Shown piece by piece: positions 1-9,831 of a stretch of DNA of 64,000 nt. The notes under the pieces were generated by a model, which was not told the DNA's origin, searched no databases, and saw only the letters and a program-made list of their open reading frames with translations. Origin of the DNA: Planctomycetota bacterium (lineage in GTDB: Bacteria; Planctomycetota; Planctomycetia; Pirellulales; PALSA-1355); contig QQVE01000041.1 of the NCBI GenBank assembly GCA_003389325.1, positions 1-64,000 of the forward strand, given 5' to 3'. The translations under genes were made by a program, and so were the position numbers. Numbering within the stretch: the first letter of the stretch is position 1; each line of letters begins with the position of its first letter.

Positions 1-206
1 GCGCTCGTTTTAGCCCTGGGCAGCAAACGCTCGTCTCCGGATAGGGCAACCCTCCCCCACTTTCGAAAAACCCACAGGGGCTAGGCTCCCCAGCCGACGC
101 TCGGATAGAGGAAGGGAACCACCGATGAACTCGTTGACAAACAATCACCCTTCATAGAGGGCTAAACGGGTGGCGGCAAGCTCCACTAAGGGCGGGGCGC
201 CACGGC

Positions 207-2180
207 TTAGCTCGCGCCAAATTCGTCGGAGCCGGAAGAGCCGCGCACCAGCCACCAGGCGTGGCGAGGGTTCATCCGCAGACGCGACAGGGCGTGTGGC
301 AGGTACGACTTGCCGAACGGCACGTGCACCGTCACGCTGAGGCCCAGCCGCTGGGCCTGCTCGAGCGAGCGCCGCATCGGCCAGCCGTAGAGCAACTCCA
401 ACTCGCACTCGGCGCCGGCCTTTTGCAGGCGGCGCGCTGCTTCGGCCACCAGGGGCACGTCGTGGCTGGCCACGTTGACGTGCGACGCCTTGCCGGCCAG
501 GGCGTCGATGACGCGCAAGAATTCACCGCGCCGGTCGCCCTTCGGCTCGCCGGGGTCGGGCCAGGGTCCTTTCACCACGCGCACGGTCACCCCGTGCGCG
601 GCCGCCCAGGCGGCGTCGTCCACGCTGCGTTGCCAGCAGGCCGGCAGCGTCAGCCCCAGCTTGACGCCGGAGTCGAGGAAGCTGGCCACCAGGTCGCGCG
701 TCGGCCGGGCCGCCTCGCGCACCGTGGCGTCGAAGTGCAGGCCCACGTCGTGCCGCCGAGCCTCGTCGACCAACTCGGCCACCAGCTCGCGCGAAAAGTT
801 CAGCGAGGGGGCCTTGATCGACAGCCAGCGGCCATGCCCCGGCACGGCCCGCAGGGCTTCGAGGTAGATGTCGGCAATCCGCCGCGGGGCTTCGTGCGGG
901 GCGTCCCAATAGGCGATCGTGGCTTGCAGGTTGCTCTGTGCCAGCTTGTCGGCGGCGTGCAGGGCGTCTTTCAGCTTCGCGCCGGCCACGTACGAGCGGA
1001 CCACGCGCTGGATGGGCCCAGCGCATCCGGCGGCCACCTTCTTTGCGCCGCTCCAGAGCTTCTTGGCGGTGCGTTCGACGCGCGGACGCTGTCCGCCGGC
1101 GGCATCGGACGCCAGCGCCGCGACGCCCCGGGTGCCGATGGGATAGGTCGTTAGCGACACGCAAGGCCGCTGCTCCACGGCCCAGCCTCGAGCCCAGGTG
1201 CTCGTGTTGCCCCAGAACTCGACCGACGAAAGTTCCGACTCGGCCGCGTGGCGGATGGACTCGCGCAGCAGCAACTGCCCTGGCCGGCAGGAAGCGAGCT
1301 CGGGATCCTCGCCGGAGCGCAGCAGCCACAGCGCATCGCCCGACTCGATGGCCAATTGCATGGCGGCCACGCGCGGACCGATTTTCAAGATGCAGATTCG
1401 CAGCGATCCGTTCTCGCAGGCTGTTTGGGCGAAGCTGCGATAAAACACGGCCCAATGCAGGTCCGCCGTCTTTCGTTGACCGCTGCTGGTGCGAAGTCCC
1501 GCCGCATCGACCGCCAGGGCCGCGTCCAGCTGCGCGGGCAGCTCGTTCAAGTCGGGCCAGTGAATCTCGGTCGACACGGGTCCCAGCCGCTCGGCACGCC
1601 GCCAGGCGCGCTCGAGTAGGTTGCGGCGGCGCTGGCTCAAGTGGTGATCGGGTTCAATCCAGCTTGGGTCGAGCGGCAGGTAGGCGTACGGGGTCGCGGC
1701 CCGCACACGCGTCACGGCGCGGCCGCGGCAGGCGGTGCGGATGGCTCCTATGGCCGGCGAAGCGGCCGGCATCCGCGCGAAGTGCAGCGGCATGCCGCTG
1801 GCCACGACGGCACGTGCCAGGTGGGCCAGCGATGTCGGGTCGGCGCAGGCCAGGTCGGAGGGCTCGCCGAGCGCTTCGCCGCCGGGCAGGCTGAGGCGAC
1901 GGACGCCGCCTGCGGAGGTGGTGACCAGCGGCGCGGCGGCCACGAGCTGCTCGCCCCGCGCGACGGTAATCACGCGCGGCGGGGCATCGTCGGGAAAGGC
2001 CGCCAGCGCCGCGCGGATCCAGCCGAACTGCGCGGACGGGCAACCGGAGCGGACGTCGAGCGAACGCCAGCGGGGCCGGAGCGCCTCGACGGCTTCCTGC
2101 GAATCGGCCTCGATGATGGAGGGCGCGACGCTGCCGGGCGTTGCCCGGGCCGTGCGCCTCTTGCGCAATGCGGTTGCCAT
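207..2180 (-). CDS. GNAT (FemAB/BioF2-like) acyltransferase fused to a proline-dehydrogenase-like domain
   Basis: 657 aa, ATG start. Residues about 20-345 read as a BioF2/FemAB-type GNAT domain: a basic RRRNLLERAWRR stretch, then an AMQLAIESGDALWLLRSGED core like acyltransferases that act on peptidoglycan or polysaccharide. Residues about 380-650 resemble a proline dehydrogenase barrel: VRVVKGPW (family RLVKGAYW), VASHDVPLV (family ATHN), ELELLYGW (family QLYGM) and VTVHVPFGKSYLPHALSRL near the end. The family's substrate-binding RRL pair is only SRL here, so proline may not be the substrate. No signal peptide is visible. The gene is divergent from the BON-domain gene. The domain order is unusual and the reaction is unknown. 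Confidence 0.7.
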   Translation of the reverse strand: MATALRKRRTARATPGSVAPSIIEADSQEAVEALRPRWRSLDVRSGCPSAQFGWIRAALAAFPDDAPPRVITVARGEQLVAAAPLVTTSAGGVRRLSLPGGEALGEPSDLACADPTSLAHLARAVVASGMPLHFARMPAASPAIGAIRTACRGRAVTRVRAATPYAYLPLDPSWIEPDHHLSQRRRNLLERAWRRAERLGPVSTEIHWPDLNELPAQLDAALAVDAAGLRTSSGQRKTADLHWAVFYRSFAQTACENGSLRICILKIGPRVAAMQLAIESGDALWLLRSGEDPELASCRPGQLLLRESIRHAAESELSSVEFWGNTSTWARGWAVEQRPCVSLTTYPIGTRGVAALASDAAGGQRPRVERTAKKLWSGAKKVAAGCAGPIQRVVRSYVAGAKLKDALHAADKLAQSNLQATIAYWDAPHEAPRRIADIYLEALRAVPGHGRWLSIKAPSLNFSRELVAELVDEARRHDVGLHFDATVREAARPTRDLVASFLDSGVKLGLTLPACWQRSVDDAAWAAAHGVTVRVVKGPWPDPGEPKGDRRGEFLRVIDALAGKASHVNVASHDVPLVAEAARRLQKAGAECELELLYGWPMRRSLEQAQRLGLSVTVHVPFGKSYLPHALSRLRMNPRHAWWLVRGSSGSDEFGAS

Positions 2181-2425
2181 ACACCAAGTTAGGCCACGGA
2201 TGCGGCCGCGAGGCGAGATTTTCGCCCTGCTGGTGCTGGCGCTGCTGTCGCCGTTACGACCGGACTATCCGGCAGGGATTTCCGCCGATTCCTAACCGTC
2301 AGGGCCAGAAACGCTTTTGCAGCTATCCCAGATTGCCGATGAGTAGGGCACGGCGTGGTCTGCAACCGCGCGCTTCGCCCCCATTCGTCGAGCAGAGACA
2401 CCATCCCACACCCCAGGTGACCCAA

Positions 2426-2662
2426 ATGACCGTCATGCAAACCATCGAGCCCGATTGCACCCTGGCCACGCGCGTGTCGTCGGCCATTCAACAGCACCCG
2501 CACCTCTCGCGGCGGAATCTCAAGTTCGAGGCTCGCGACGGCCGCATCATCCTGCGGGGCACGGTGAGCACGTACTACCAGAAGCTGATGGCGCAGGAAG
2601 CGTTGCGGCGACTCGACGGGGTGGAAGAGATCGAGAATCACCTCGAGGTGAGTTGGCGGTAG
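2426..2662 (+). CDS. BON-domain protein
   Basis: 78 aa. The peptide runs from MTVMQTIEPD through LKFEARDGRIILRGTVSTYY to VEEIENHLEV, the alpha-beta pattern of a single BON domain: short amphipathic helix, RDGRIILRG strand pair with the conserved glycine, helix and closing strand. BON domains usually bind membranes or other proteins and are often periplasmic, but no signal peptide is present here. The ATG at 2426 was chosen because the BON core begins shortly after it. An in-frame ATG three codons later is an alternative. Confidence 0.75.
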   Translation: MTVMQTIEPDCTLATRVSSAIQQHPHLSRRNLKFEARDGRIILRGTVSTYYQKLMAQEALRRLDGVEEIENHLEVSWR

Positions 2663-2740
2663 GGCGCGGGCGCGCAGCAGAGCCGCGCGGCACGGGCGCG
2701 CGGCCGACGAGCGGTCGACGCCGTGAGGGCGCAGAGAGGC

Positions 2741-2772
2741 ACGCGCCGTCGCCGATGGCTTCGGGCTAAACG
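2741..2772. repeat. Dispersed 32-bp repeat, copy A
   Basis: A 32-base block ending GGCTTCGGGCTAAACG recurs at 34967-34998 with about two to three mismatches. Both copies lie just downstream of, or between, genes. It looks like a short intergenic repeat and no function is apparent. Confidence 0.6.
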
Positions 2773-2805
2773 GCGGGGGACGCGCGTGCAACGCTGCCCG
2801 CCGGG

Positions 2806-3195
2806 TTAGCGGGGGTGGCGCGGCAGGGTGCGGCCCATCACGGCGTCTTCGCGGTTGTCGTAGCGGGGAAAGTGTCCGCCCAAGCGGCACATCCGCAGCA
2901 CTTCGTCGTCCTGATGCGACAAGCCGCAGATGCGCATGACGCCGTCGTGCGTGTGAATGCGCTTGTAGAGGCAGACCAACTGCCCGACCAGATCGCTGTC
3001 CATGCGATCAATGTCGTCCATTTCGAGAACGAGCCGGTTGGCAAATTGTTGTTCCAACAACGACCACACTTGCTCGGCAAACGAGGGCGCGCCTACCGGA
3101 GTCGAGCCGACGCGGCGGGGGCGAACAAAGAGCCAATCGGGACCTCGCTCTATTTCGAAGTCCCATCCACGATTCAATAGCAGTGCCTGGGCCAT
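2806..3195 (-). CDS. STAS-domain (anti-sigma-antagonist-like) protein
   Basis: 129 aa. The fold pattern fits a STAS domain: FEIERGPDWLFVRPR at the N-terminus, a helix, ANRLVLEMDDIDRMDSDLVG (the strand/loop where STAS proteins carry a phosphorylatable Ser), then RICGLSHQDDEVLRMCRL. In this protein the usual D-S-S/T site reads RMDSDLVG, so a Ser is available. Such proteins commonly act in partner-switching control or as receptors for phosphorylation signals. ATG at 3195 is favoured because GGAG lies 9 bases upstream; in-frame ATG at 3210 is possible. It is divergent from tpx. Confidence 0.65.
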   Translation of the reverse strand: MAQALLLNRGWDFEIERGPDWLFVRPRRVGSTPVGAPSFAEQVWSLLEQQFANRLVLEMDDIDRMDSDLVGQLVCLYKRIHTHDGVMRICGLSHQDDEVLRMCRLGGHFPRYDNREDAVMGRTLPRHPR

Positions 3196-3472
3196 GAGGT
3201 GTCGCTCCATCAACTTGTAAGAGAAGTGCCGCCTGAACGAAGGAGGGCTCTCGCCGCGCTTCCAGAAGGTCCTCAGCGCAGCGAGAGAATTCATCTTACC
3301 GGGTTTGCACTCTCTGGCAATATCGTGGCAGCTTACGCACCAGTTAGGCACGTGGAGCGCCATGGCGCGCGCCGGACCCCAAACTGCGGGGCCCTTGATG
3401 GCGCGGCACAATCGCGCGATACTGGCGCGTTCTCAACCGAGGCCGATGCTAGCACCCCGAAAGGAACTCCCG

Positions 3473-3991
3473 ATGTCACGTCCTGGAGCCATCACGTTCA
3501 AAGGCAACCCCATGACCCTGGCCGGCGACGCGGTGACCGTCGGCCAACAGGCCCCCGACTGCAAGCTGTTCGCCTTCGAAGGCGGGCTAGTGCCGGTCAC
3601 GCCGGCCGACTGGAAAGGCAAGCCGACGTTCATCAGCGTCGTGCCGTCGCTCGATACGCCCGTGTGCGCGACCCAAACCAAGAAGTTCAACGATGAACTC
3701 TCGGCCTTGGGCGACAAGATCAACGCCGTGACGGTGAGCCTCGATTTGCCGTTTGCGATGAATCGCTTCTGCGGCGCCGAGGACATCAAGAACATGCGCC
3801 CCTTGAGCGACTACCAAGACCGCAGCTTCGGCCAGAACTGGGGCATGCTGATCGAGGAGCTCAAGATCCTGGCCCGCGGCACGTTCGTGCTCGACAAGGA
3901 CGGCAAGGTGGTCCACGCCGAGCTGGTACCCGAAGTGGCCCAGGAGCCCGACTACGACAAGGCCCTGAAAGCCATCAAGGGCACGCTGTAG
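3473..3991 (+). CDS. tpx: Thiol peroxidase Tpx
   Basis: 172 aa, the usual Tpx length. The protein reduces lipid and hydrogen peroxides with thioredoxin as electron donor (family knowledge). The peroxidatic cysteine is C65 in SLDTPVCATQTKKF and the resolving cysteine is C100 in NRFCGAED, both in the atypical two-Cys arrangement. The N-terminal FKGNPMTLAGDAVTVGQ and C-terminal EVAQEPDYDKAL are also typical. ATG at 3473 is preceded by AAGGA. The gene appears monocistronic. Confidence 0.95.
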   Translation: MSRPGAITFKGNPMTLAGDAVTVGQQAPDCKLFAFEGGLVPVTPADWKGKPTFISVVPSLDTPVCATQTKKFNDELSALGDKINAVTVSLDLPFAMNRFCGAEDIKNMRPLSDYQDRSFGQNWGMLIEELKILARGTFVLDKDGKVVHAELVPEVAQEPDYDKALKAIKGTL

Positions 3992-4249
3992 CCCCGGCGT
4001 TAGGCTGCCACAGTCGGAGGCGGCATGCCCTGCTGCACTCCTGATCACCAGCTCTCCTGATCTGAGCGTTCCCGGCTGGAGCGGTAAGATTAAGAGAGCA
4101 GGTGATCACAAGAGAGCTGCGCTCGCCCAGTCTCCATGGCCAGCTTCAGGACTTGCAGACCGGGGCATGCTCGGTCTACTCGCGCAACCGGGCGGCCGGG
4201 TGCCATGTGCACGCCTGCCTGAGCAAGCTGCCTGAAGAGAGCGGCAGGC

Positions 4250-6865
4250 CTACTTGTCCAGCAACGCCGCAATCTCGCGGCGGGCGGCTTCGAGGGCTTC
4301 GGCCAGTTTTTCGGGATGCTTGCCGCCGGCCTGGGCCATGTCGGGCTTGCCGCCGCCGCGCCCGCCGACGACGTCGGCCGGGGCCTTGATCCATTTGCCG
4401 GCGTGCAGCCCGCGCGACTCGAGTTCGCGGCTCACTCCGGCCACGAGCGTCACCTTGCCGTCGCCGGCCGAACCGAGCAGCACCGCCGCGGGGCTGGCCT
4501 TGCGGCGCACCTGGTCGATCAACTGCCGCATCTGCCCGGCGTCGGCGCCGCTTGCTTCGGCCACCACGACGTTAACGCCGTCGTGCTGCTTGGCCGCGGC
4601 CAACAGCGCTTCGGCCGTGACTCCGCCGGCCTGCGGGGCAGAGGAGAGCTCCTTCTTCAGATCGCGCACTTCTTTGAGCAGCGCCGCCACGCGGTTGGGC
4701 ACTTCGCCCGGCGGCACGCGTAGAATGCCGGCCGCCTCCGAGAGCGCCGCCTCCTGCGTGCGCACGTGATCGAGCGCCGCCGGTCCGGTGAGCGCCACCA
4801 CGCGCCGCGTGCCGGCCGAGACGCTTTCTTCGGCCGTGATCTTGAACAGCCCGACCTGGCCGCTGTTGTCCAGGTGCGTGCCGCCGCACAGTTCCTTGCT
4901 GAAGTCACCGATCGAGACCATCCGCACCACGTCGGGATACTTCTCGCCGAAGAGCATCATCGCGCCGGTTTCGCGGGCCTTGGCCAAGGGCAGCGTGCGC
5001 CAGCAGATCTCGGCGCCGCGGGAGACCAGTCCGTTGACCTCGGCCTCGATCGCGGCCAGCTCCTCGGGCGACACGGCTGCGGGGTTCGAAAAGTCGAATC
5101 GCAGCCAATCGCGGTCCACCTTCGAGCCCTGCTGCTGGGCGTGCTTGCCCAGGTGCTTTTGCAACGCGTAGTGCAGTAAGTGGGTGGCCGAGTGGGCGCG
5201 GCGGATGCCCTCGCGCCGCTCGGCATCGACCCGGGCCGTGACGGCGGCTCCGCTTTCGATGCGGCCTTCGCGCAGATGGCCCAGGTGCAGCGCGAACGCG
5301 CCGTCCTTGCGGGTATCCGTCACTTCGAAGCGAAAGCCCTTGCCCGAGATATCGCCGACATCGCCCACCTGGCCGCCGCTTTCGCCGTAGAAAGGCGTCT
5401 GGTCGAGCACGAGGCACACCGGCTTGGCGTGCCCGATCTCGTCGATTTGTTCCAGCAGCTCGTCCTGGGCGATGATGCCCACGACGCGGGCCTCGGCCTC
5501 GGTGGTTTCATAGCCCAGGAACTCGGTGCCGTGCATCGTTTTCTTGAGCGCATCGAGCGGGCCGGACTGAAACAGCTCGGTACGGCGACCGGCGCCCGAC
5601 TCTTCGCCGTGCACGCGCATCTCCTGGTCGAAGCCGGCCCAATCGAAGCCCAGGTTGTGCTCCGCGGCGATCGTCTCGAACAGCTCGGGCGGAAAGCCGT
5701 GCGTGGTGTACATTTCGGCCGCTTCGCCGCCGGAGACCATTTCGCGGCCGTCGGACTTCATCTGCCCGAACAGCCGCTCGATGCGGTCGAGCCCGGCGTC
5801 GATCGTGCCGAAGAAATTGCTCTCTTCGGTTTCGATCACTTGGGCCACGCGGGTAACGGTGTCGGCAAGCTCGGGATAGGGCTTGCGCATCATCTCGGCC
5901 ACCAGCGGCACCAGCTTGTGCAGGAACGGCTCCTTGACGCCCATCTGCCGGCCGTCGAGCACGGCCCGGCGGAGCAGCCGCTTGACGACGTACTTTTCCT
6001 TGTTGGGGCCGGGATAGACGTTCTCGTGGATGGCGAAGGTGCAGGCCCGGGTGTGGTCGGCGATGCGGCGCAGGCGGCGTCCATTTTCGCTCACGGCGTC
6101 GTACTTCAGCCCGCACACGTCGCCCGCGCCTTCGACCAACGGCAGCAGGATGTCGATGTGGAAGTTGCTGGGGACGTTCTGCAGCACCGAGGCGGTGCGC
6201 TCCAGCCCCATGCCCGTGTCGATGTTGCGGCTGGGGAGCGGACGCAGGTTGTCGGGCGGAGCGCCGACGCGATTGAACTGGGTGAACACCAGATTCCAGA
6301 TCTCGACTTCGTTCTTGTCATCGACCTGGTAAAAGATCTCGCTGCACGGCCCGCACACGCCGTCGGGCCCCTGGCTGGGGGCGCTGGCGGGCCAGAAGTT
6401 GTCATCTTCGCCCATCCGCTTGATCTTCGCGGGCGGCAGCTTGATATCTTTCGCCCAGATGTCGGCCGCCTCGTCGTCGTCCGTATAGACCGAAACCCAC
6501 AGCCGTGCCGAGTCGAGGCCGAGCCATTTCTTCTCGGTCAAGAACTCCCAGGCCCAGTTGATCGCCTCGCGCTTGAAATAGTCGCCGAAGCTGAAGTTGC
6601 CCAGCATCTCGAAAAACGTGTGGTGAAAGGCCGTGCGGCCCACGTTCTCGATGTCGCCGGTGCGGAGGCACTTCTGGCAGGTGGTGGCCCGCGTGAAGTC
6701 GAGCTTCACCTTGCCCAGGAAGTGGTCCTTGAACTGGTTCATGCCGGCCGGCGTGAACAACACCGAGGGGTCCCAGCGGGGCACGAGCACGTCGCTGGGG
6801 CGGCGGACGCAGCCTTTGGATTCGAAGAATTCGAGGTACTTTTCGCGAAGCTCGTCGGTTTTCAT
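4250..6865 (-). CDS. alaS: Alanyl-tRNA synthetase
   Basis: 871 aa, full length for the family. Starts MKTDELREKYLEFFESKG, continuing with the class II catalytic core (PRWDPSVLFTPAGMNQFKDH). The editing domain carries the zinc-binding set HSATHLLHYAL and CGGTHLDNSGQVG. The C-terminal DHHA1-type region has the glycine-rich VVGGRGGGKPDMAQAGG. It charges tRNA-Ala with alanine and edits mischarged Ser/Gly. ATG at 6865 was chosen because homologues begin at this motif. The 250 bases between tpx and alaS hold no gene that I can support. Confidence 0.97.
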   Translation of the reverse strand: MKTDELREKYLEFFESKGCVRRPSDVLVPRWDPSVLFTPAGMNQFKDHFLGKVKLDFTRATTCQKCLRTGDIENVGRTAFHHTFFEMLGNFSFGDYFKREAINWAWEFLTEKKWLGLDSARLWVSVYTDDDEAADIWAKDIKLPPAKIKRMGEDDNFWPASAPSQGPDGVCGPCSEIFYQVDDKNEVEIWNLVFTQFNRVGAPPDNLRPLPSRNIDTGMGLERTASVLQNVPSNFHIDILLPLVEGAGDVCGLKYDAVSENGRRLRRIADHTRACTFAIHENVYPGPNKEKYVVKRLLRRAVLDGRQMGVKEPFLHKLVPLVAEMMRKPYPELADTVTRVAQVIETEESNFFGTIDAGLDRIERLFGQMKSDGREMVSGGEAAEMYTTHGFPPELFETIAAEHNLGFDWAGFDQEMRVHGEESGAGRRTELFQSGPLDALKKTMHGTEFLGYETTEAEARVVGIIAQDELLEQIDEIGHAKPVCLVLDQTPFYGESGGQVGDVGDISGKGFRFEVTDTRKDGAFALHLGHLREGRIESGAAVTARVDAERREGIRRAHSATHLLHYALQKHLGKHAQQQGSKVDRDWLRFDFSNPAAVSPEELAAIEAEVNGLVSRGAEICWRTLPLAKARETGAMMLFGEKYPDVVRMVSIGDFSKELCGGTHLDNSGQVGLFKITAEESVSAGTRRVVALTGPAALDHVRTQEAALSEAAGILRVPPGEVPNRVAALLKEVRDLKKELSSAPQAGGVTAEALLAAAKQHDGVNVVVAEASGADAGQMRQLIDQVRRKASPAAVLLGSAGDGKVTLVAGVSRELESRGLHAGKWIKAPADVVGGRGGGKPDMAQAGGKHPEKLAEALEAARREIAALLDK

Positions 6866-7056
6866 AGGGCAAGCTAGAGTGCGGAACGCGGGCCGGGGGT
6901 GGGCGACCATCATCCGTCTGGACACGCCCAGGGGAGAGAGGGTTCCCGCGAGCGGAATGCGGCCAAGCGCCTCATGATAGTCGTTTGGTCAGCAGGCGGC
7001 CAGAGACGAAGAAGCGGGTGGAAACCAGGCCGCGCGACGGCTGGAGAGATCGCGGC

Positions 7057-8517
7057 CTAGCTGGCTTCGGGGGCGATCACCCGGTCGGGTTCTTCGCCAG
7101 CCTGGGCGTGGAGCTTTAGCTTGACCGGACCTTGCTTGCCGCTGACCTGGTCGAAGAACTGACCCGGTGTGGCAACGCGGTTGCCGGCCACGTGGCTGAT
7201 CATCATGCCGGGACGCAGCCCTTGCTGCCAGGCGGGGCTGCCCTCTTCGACTTCGGTGACCCACACCGAACCTTGCGTGTCGATCCGACCATGCGTGATC
7301 AAATCGCCAAAGTCGGGCGAGGCCGTCACGTGGTCGACGCGCATGCCGCGCCAGGCCGGCTCGGGCGTGGTCACGACCTTGTAGCCCTTGACGCAGTACT
7401 TGGCCAACTCGTCCACCACGATCACCAGCGGGCGGCCGGCACGCTCGATGCGGAGAATGGCGCTCGATTCGGCCGGCAGTTTGCCGACGGCGAGCATGAA
7501 GCGATCCTGATCGAAGATTTCGTCGCCGTTGACGTGCGTGATCACGTCCCCGTCCATCAGGCCGCTACGGCGGGCGGGCGTGCCGGCGGCCACCGACATG
7601 ATCACCACCCCGCGGCGGCCTTGATCGTTGGCGGCGATGCCTTGGACGCCCACGCCCAGGAAGCCGTAATTGACTTCCCGGCCTTGTTTCAACCGCTCGA
7701 GGGCGTGCTGAAACGTCTCGTCGACCGGTATGGCAAAGCCGGCCGACTGCTCGTAGCCGGCCGCCGCGGCCAGCGAGACCGTGAGGCCGACCATCTCGCC
7801 CTGCAGGTTTAGCAATGCTCCGCCGCTGGTGCCGAGATTCAACTTAGCGTCGGTCTGGATCAGCGTGCCCGACTGGTGCAGGGCGGGCTTCGAGTCGACG
7901 CGCGACGCGTCGGGCACCGGTCCGTCCTTTCGCATCAGGTTGGAAACGATGCCCCAACTGGCGCTGGCCTGGCCATCGCGAGCGATGGCGTAGGGGTTGC
8001 CCAGCGCAATGACGATCTGCCCCTTCTTCAGCTTCGTGGCGTCGCCGAACGTAATGGGCTTCAGGTCCGTGGCGTCGATCTGCAACACGGCCAGGTCGCT
8101 GCGCGGGTCGGCCGCCTTGATGCGGGCCTTGCGGATGCTGCGGTCGGGCAGCGTGACCCAGTATTCGCAGTCGCGCTGCAGGACGTGCTGGGCGGTAAGG
8201 ATCAAACCGTCGGATCCGACGACGACGCCGGTGGCGAACTCGTTGGGAATGTGCTCGGGCGAACTGGGCGACGGCCGCGCGGGAAGCTGCAGCCGGCCGA
8301 ACTGGTTGACGCTGAAGTCGAGCGGCTCATCGTCGTCGCGCCGCACGCGAGCGATGGCCACGACCGATTGCTCGGCGCCGGCGATCGCCTGGACCATGGC
8401 CTCTTCCATGGCCACGGCCGCCTGGAAGCCGGAAAGCTCCTCGGCCCCCGCCGTGCTGGCCAGGCCCCCGAGGCACAACGACACCAGCGCCAGCCGCAGC
8501 GATTGGAAGCGATACAT
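7057..8517 (-). CDS. HtrA/DegP-type periplasmic serine protease with two PDZ domains
   Basis: 486 aa. An N-terminal signal peptide (SLRLALVSLCLGGLASTAGA) predicts export. The trypsin-like domain shows the triad: His in LILTAQHVLQ, Asp in DPRSDLAVLQ and Ser in NLGTSGGALLN (family GNSGGPL). Two PDZ modules follow: one around YGFLGVGVQGI...AGTPARRSGLMDGDVITHVNG, a second near VEEGSPAWQQGLRPGMMISHV. Proteases of this group degrade or chaperone misfolded envelope proteins. ATG at 8517 is preceded by GAGAGG. The GTSGG variant keeps the nucleophile, so activity is expected. Confidence 0.9.
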   Translation of the reverse strand: MYRFQSLRLALVSLCLGGLASTAGAEELSGFQAAVAMEEAMVQAIAGAEQSVVAIARVRRDDDEPLDFSVNQFGRLQLPARPSPSSPEHIPNEFATGVVVGSDGLILTAQHVLQRDCEYWVTLPDRSIRKARIKAADPRSDLAVLQIDATDLKPITFGDATKLKKGQIVIALGNPYAIARDGQASASWGIVSNLMRKDGPVPDASRVDSKPALHQSGTLIQTDAKLNLGTSGGALLNLQGEMVGLTVSLAAAAGYEQSAGFAIPVDETFQHALERLKQGREVNYGFLGVGVQGIAANDQGRRGVVIMSVAAGTPARRSGLMDGDVITHVNGDEIFDQDRFMLAVGKLPAESSAILRIERAGRPLVIVVDELAKYCVKGYKVVTTPEPAWRGMRVDHVTASPDFGDLITHGRIDTQGSVWVTEVEEGSPAWQQGLRPGMMISHVAGNRVATPGQFFDQVSGKQGPVKLKLHAQAGEEPDRVIAPEAS

Positions 8518-8597
8518 CCAACACCTCTCGTCAAATCATACGGAGACAGCTTGCGAGGAGGTGCCGGCAGTTGCGCCGCCTTTGCGGCCGCCGGAGG

Positions 8598-9692
8598 CTA
8601 AGCCTCCTCGCCGTCGGCGGCCACCGCTTCCGGCTGGCCGCTGCCCAGGATCTTGGCCTGGAGTTCGGCGACCAGCTCGGGATTCTCCTGCAAGTAGGCC
8701 CGCGTCTTCTCGCGGCCCTGCCCTAATTGTACATCACCGTAGCGGAACCAGGCCCCGGAGCGGACGACGAGTTTTCGGGCGATGGCCAGGTCCAGCACGT
8801 CGGCTTCGTAGCTGATCCCGCCGGCATGCATCATATCAAATTCGGCGACTCGGAAGGGGGGAGCGACCTTGTTCTTGACCACCTTGGCCCGCACCCGCTG
8901 ACCGACCACGTCCTCGCCCTCCTTGAGCTGGCCGATACGCCGGACGTCGATCCGGCACGAACTGTAGAACTTCAGGGCCCGGCCGCCGGGGGTGGTCTCC
9001 GGGCTGCCGAACATGACGCCGATCTTCTCGCGGATCTGGTTGATGAAAATGACCGACGTCTTGCTCTTGGAGATGGTGCCGGTGAGCTTCCGCATCGACT
9101 GGCTCATCAGCCGGGCTTGCAGGCCGACGTGCGAGTCGCCGATTTCGCCTTCCAGCTCCTTGCGGGGGACCAGGGCGGCGACCGAGTCGACCACGATCAC
9201 GTCGACGGCGTTGGAGCGGATCAGCATCTCGGTAATGTGCATCGCCTCTTCGCCGCTGCCCGGCTGGCTGACCAGCAGGGTCTCGAGATCCACGCCCAGC
9301 TTCTTGGCCCAACTCGGGTCCAGCGCGTGCTCGGCATCGATAAAGGCCGCGATGCCACCGCCCTGTTGGGCCCGGGCCACGACGTGCAGGGCCAGCGTGG
9401 TCTTGCCGCTGGACTCGGGCCCGAACACTTCGACGATGCGCCCCTTGGGAATGCCGTTGCCGCCCAGGGCCAGATCGAGCGAGAGGCTGCCGGTTGGAAT
9501 GCCCGCGATCTGCACATTGGCATTGGCGCCCAGAGGCATGATGGCCCCCTCGCCGAACTGCTTCTCGATCTGGGCTAACGTGTTCTTGAGGTCCGCGTTG
9601 GCTTCCAACCCGGTGGCGGGCTCCTTGGTCTTCTTGGCGGATTTGGTGCTGTCTTTGGCCATGCGATTGTTCGACTTGGTGGCGGTGACCAT
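8598..9692 (-). CDS. recA: Recombinase RecA
   Basis: 364 aa. Walker [13 protein letters not shown], Walker [14 protein letters not shown] and the RecA signature [11 protein letters not shown] are intact. It forms the ATP-dependent strand-exchange filament and, in most bacteria, triggers LexA cleavage. The N-terminus carries a lysine-rich extension ([16 protein letters not shown]) before the core. ATG at 9692 is chosen because AAGGAAG lies about 10 bases upstream; a second ATG at 9662 lacks a ribosome site. A candidate promoter and operator lie 90-140 bases upstream. It is transcribed towards the HtrA gene, 80 bases away. Confidence 0.97.
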   Translation of the reverse strand: MVTATKSNNRMAKDSTKSAKKTKEPATGLEANADLKNTLAQIEKQFGEGAIMPLGANANVQIAGIPTGSLSLDLALGGNGIPKGRIVEVFGPESSGKTTLALHVVARAQQGGGIAAFIDAEHALDPSWAKKLGVDLETLLVSQPGSGEEAMHITEMLIRSNAVDVIVVDSVAALVPRKELEGEIGDSHVGLQARLMSQSMRKLTGTISKSKTSVIFINQIREKIGVMFGSPETTPGGRALKFYSSCRIDVRRIGQLKEGEDVVGQRVRAKVVKNKVAPPFRVAEFDMMHAGGISYEADVLDLAIARKLVVRSGAWFRYGDVQLGQGREKTRAYLQENPELVAELQAKILGSGQPEAVAADGEEA

Positions 9693-9780
9693 CGGAATTG
9701 CTTCCTTGTGCTCGAGGAACGCGTCAGCGGCGTGGCCGCGGGCCCGAAAGCGTGGGATGCCCGCCGAACGTACCCGCCGC

Positions 9781-9831
9781 GTTCGGTAGTGAACGCATGT
9801 ACATATTATCGGCATCCACCGCGTTCCGCAA
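9781..9831 (-). promoter_or_regulatory. Candidate recA promoter with overlapping LexA-like operators
   Basis: On the minus strand, TTGCGG (9826-9831) and GATAAT (9805-9810, 5 of 6 matches to the consensus -10) are spaced 15 bases apart. Immediately downstream lie two dyads: GAAC-N4-GTAC (9791-9802), one mismatch from the Gram-positive LexA box GAAC-N4-GTTC, and GTTC-N6-GAAC (9781-9794). Placement over the predicted start site fits repression. The LexA site of Planctomycetes is not something I can confirm, so this is tentative. Confidence 0.35.

Noticed and set aside
4016..4249. Hairpin-like sequences between tpx and alaS as terminators
   Set aside because: Short stems such as CTGCC/GGCAG lack a T-tract on either strand, so a terminator call is not supported.
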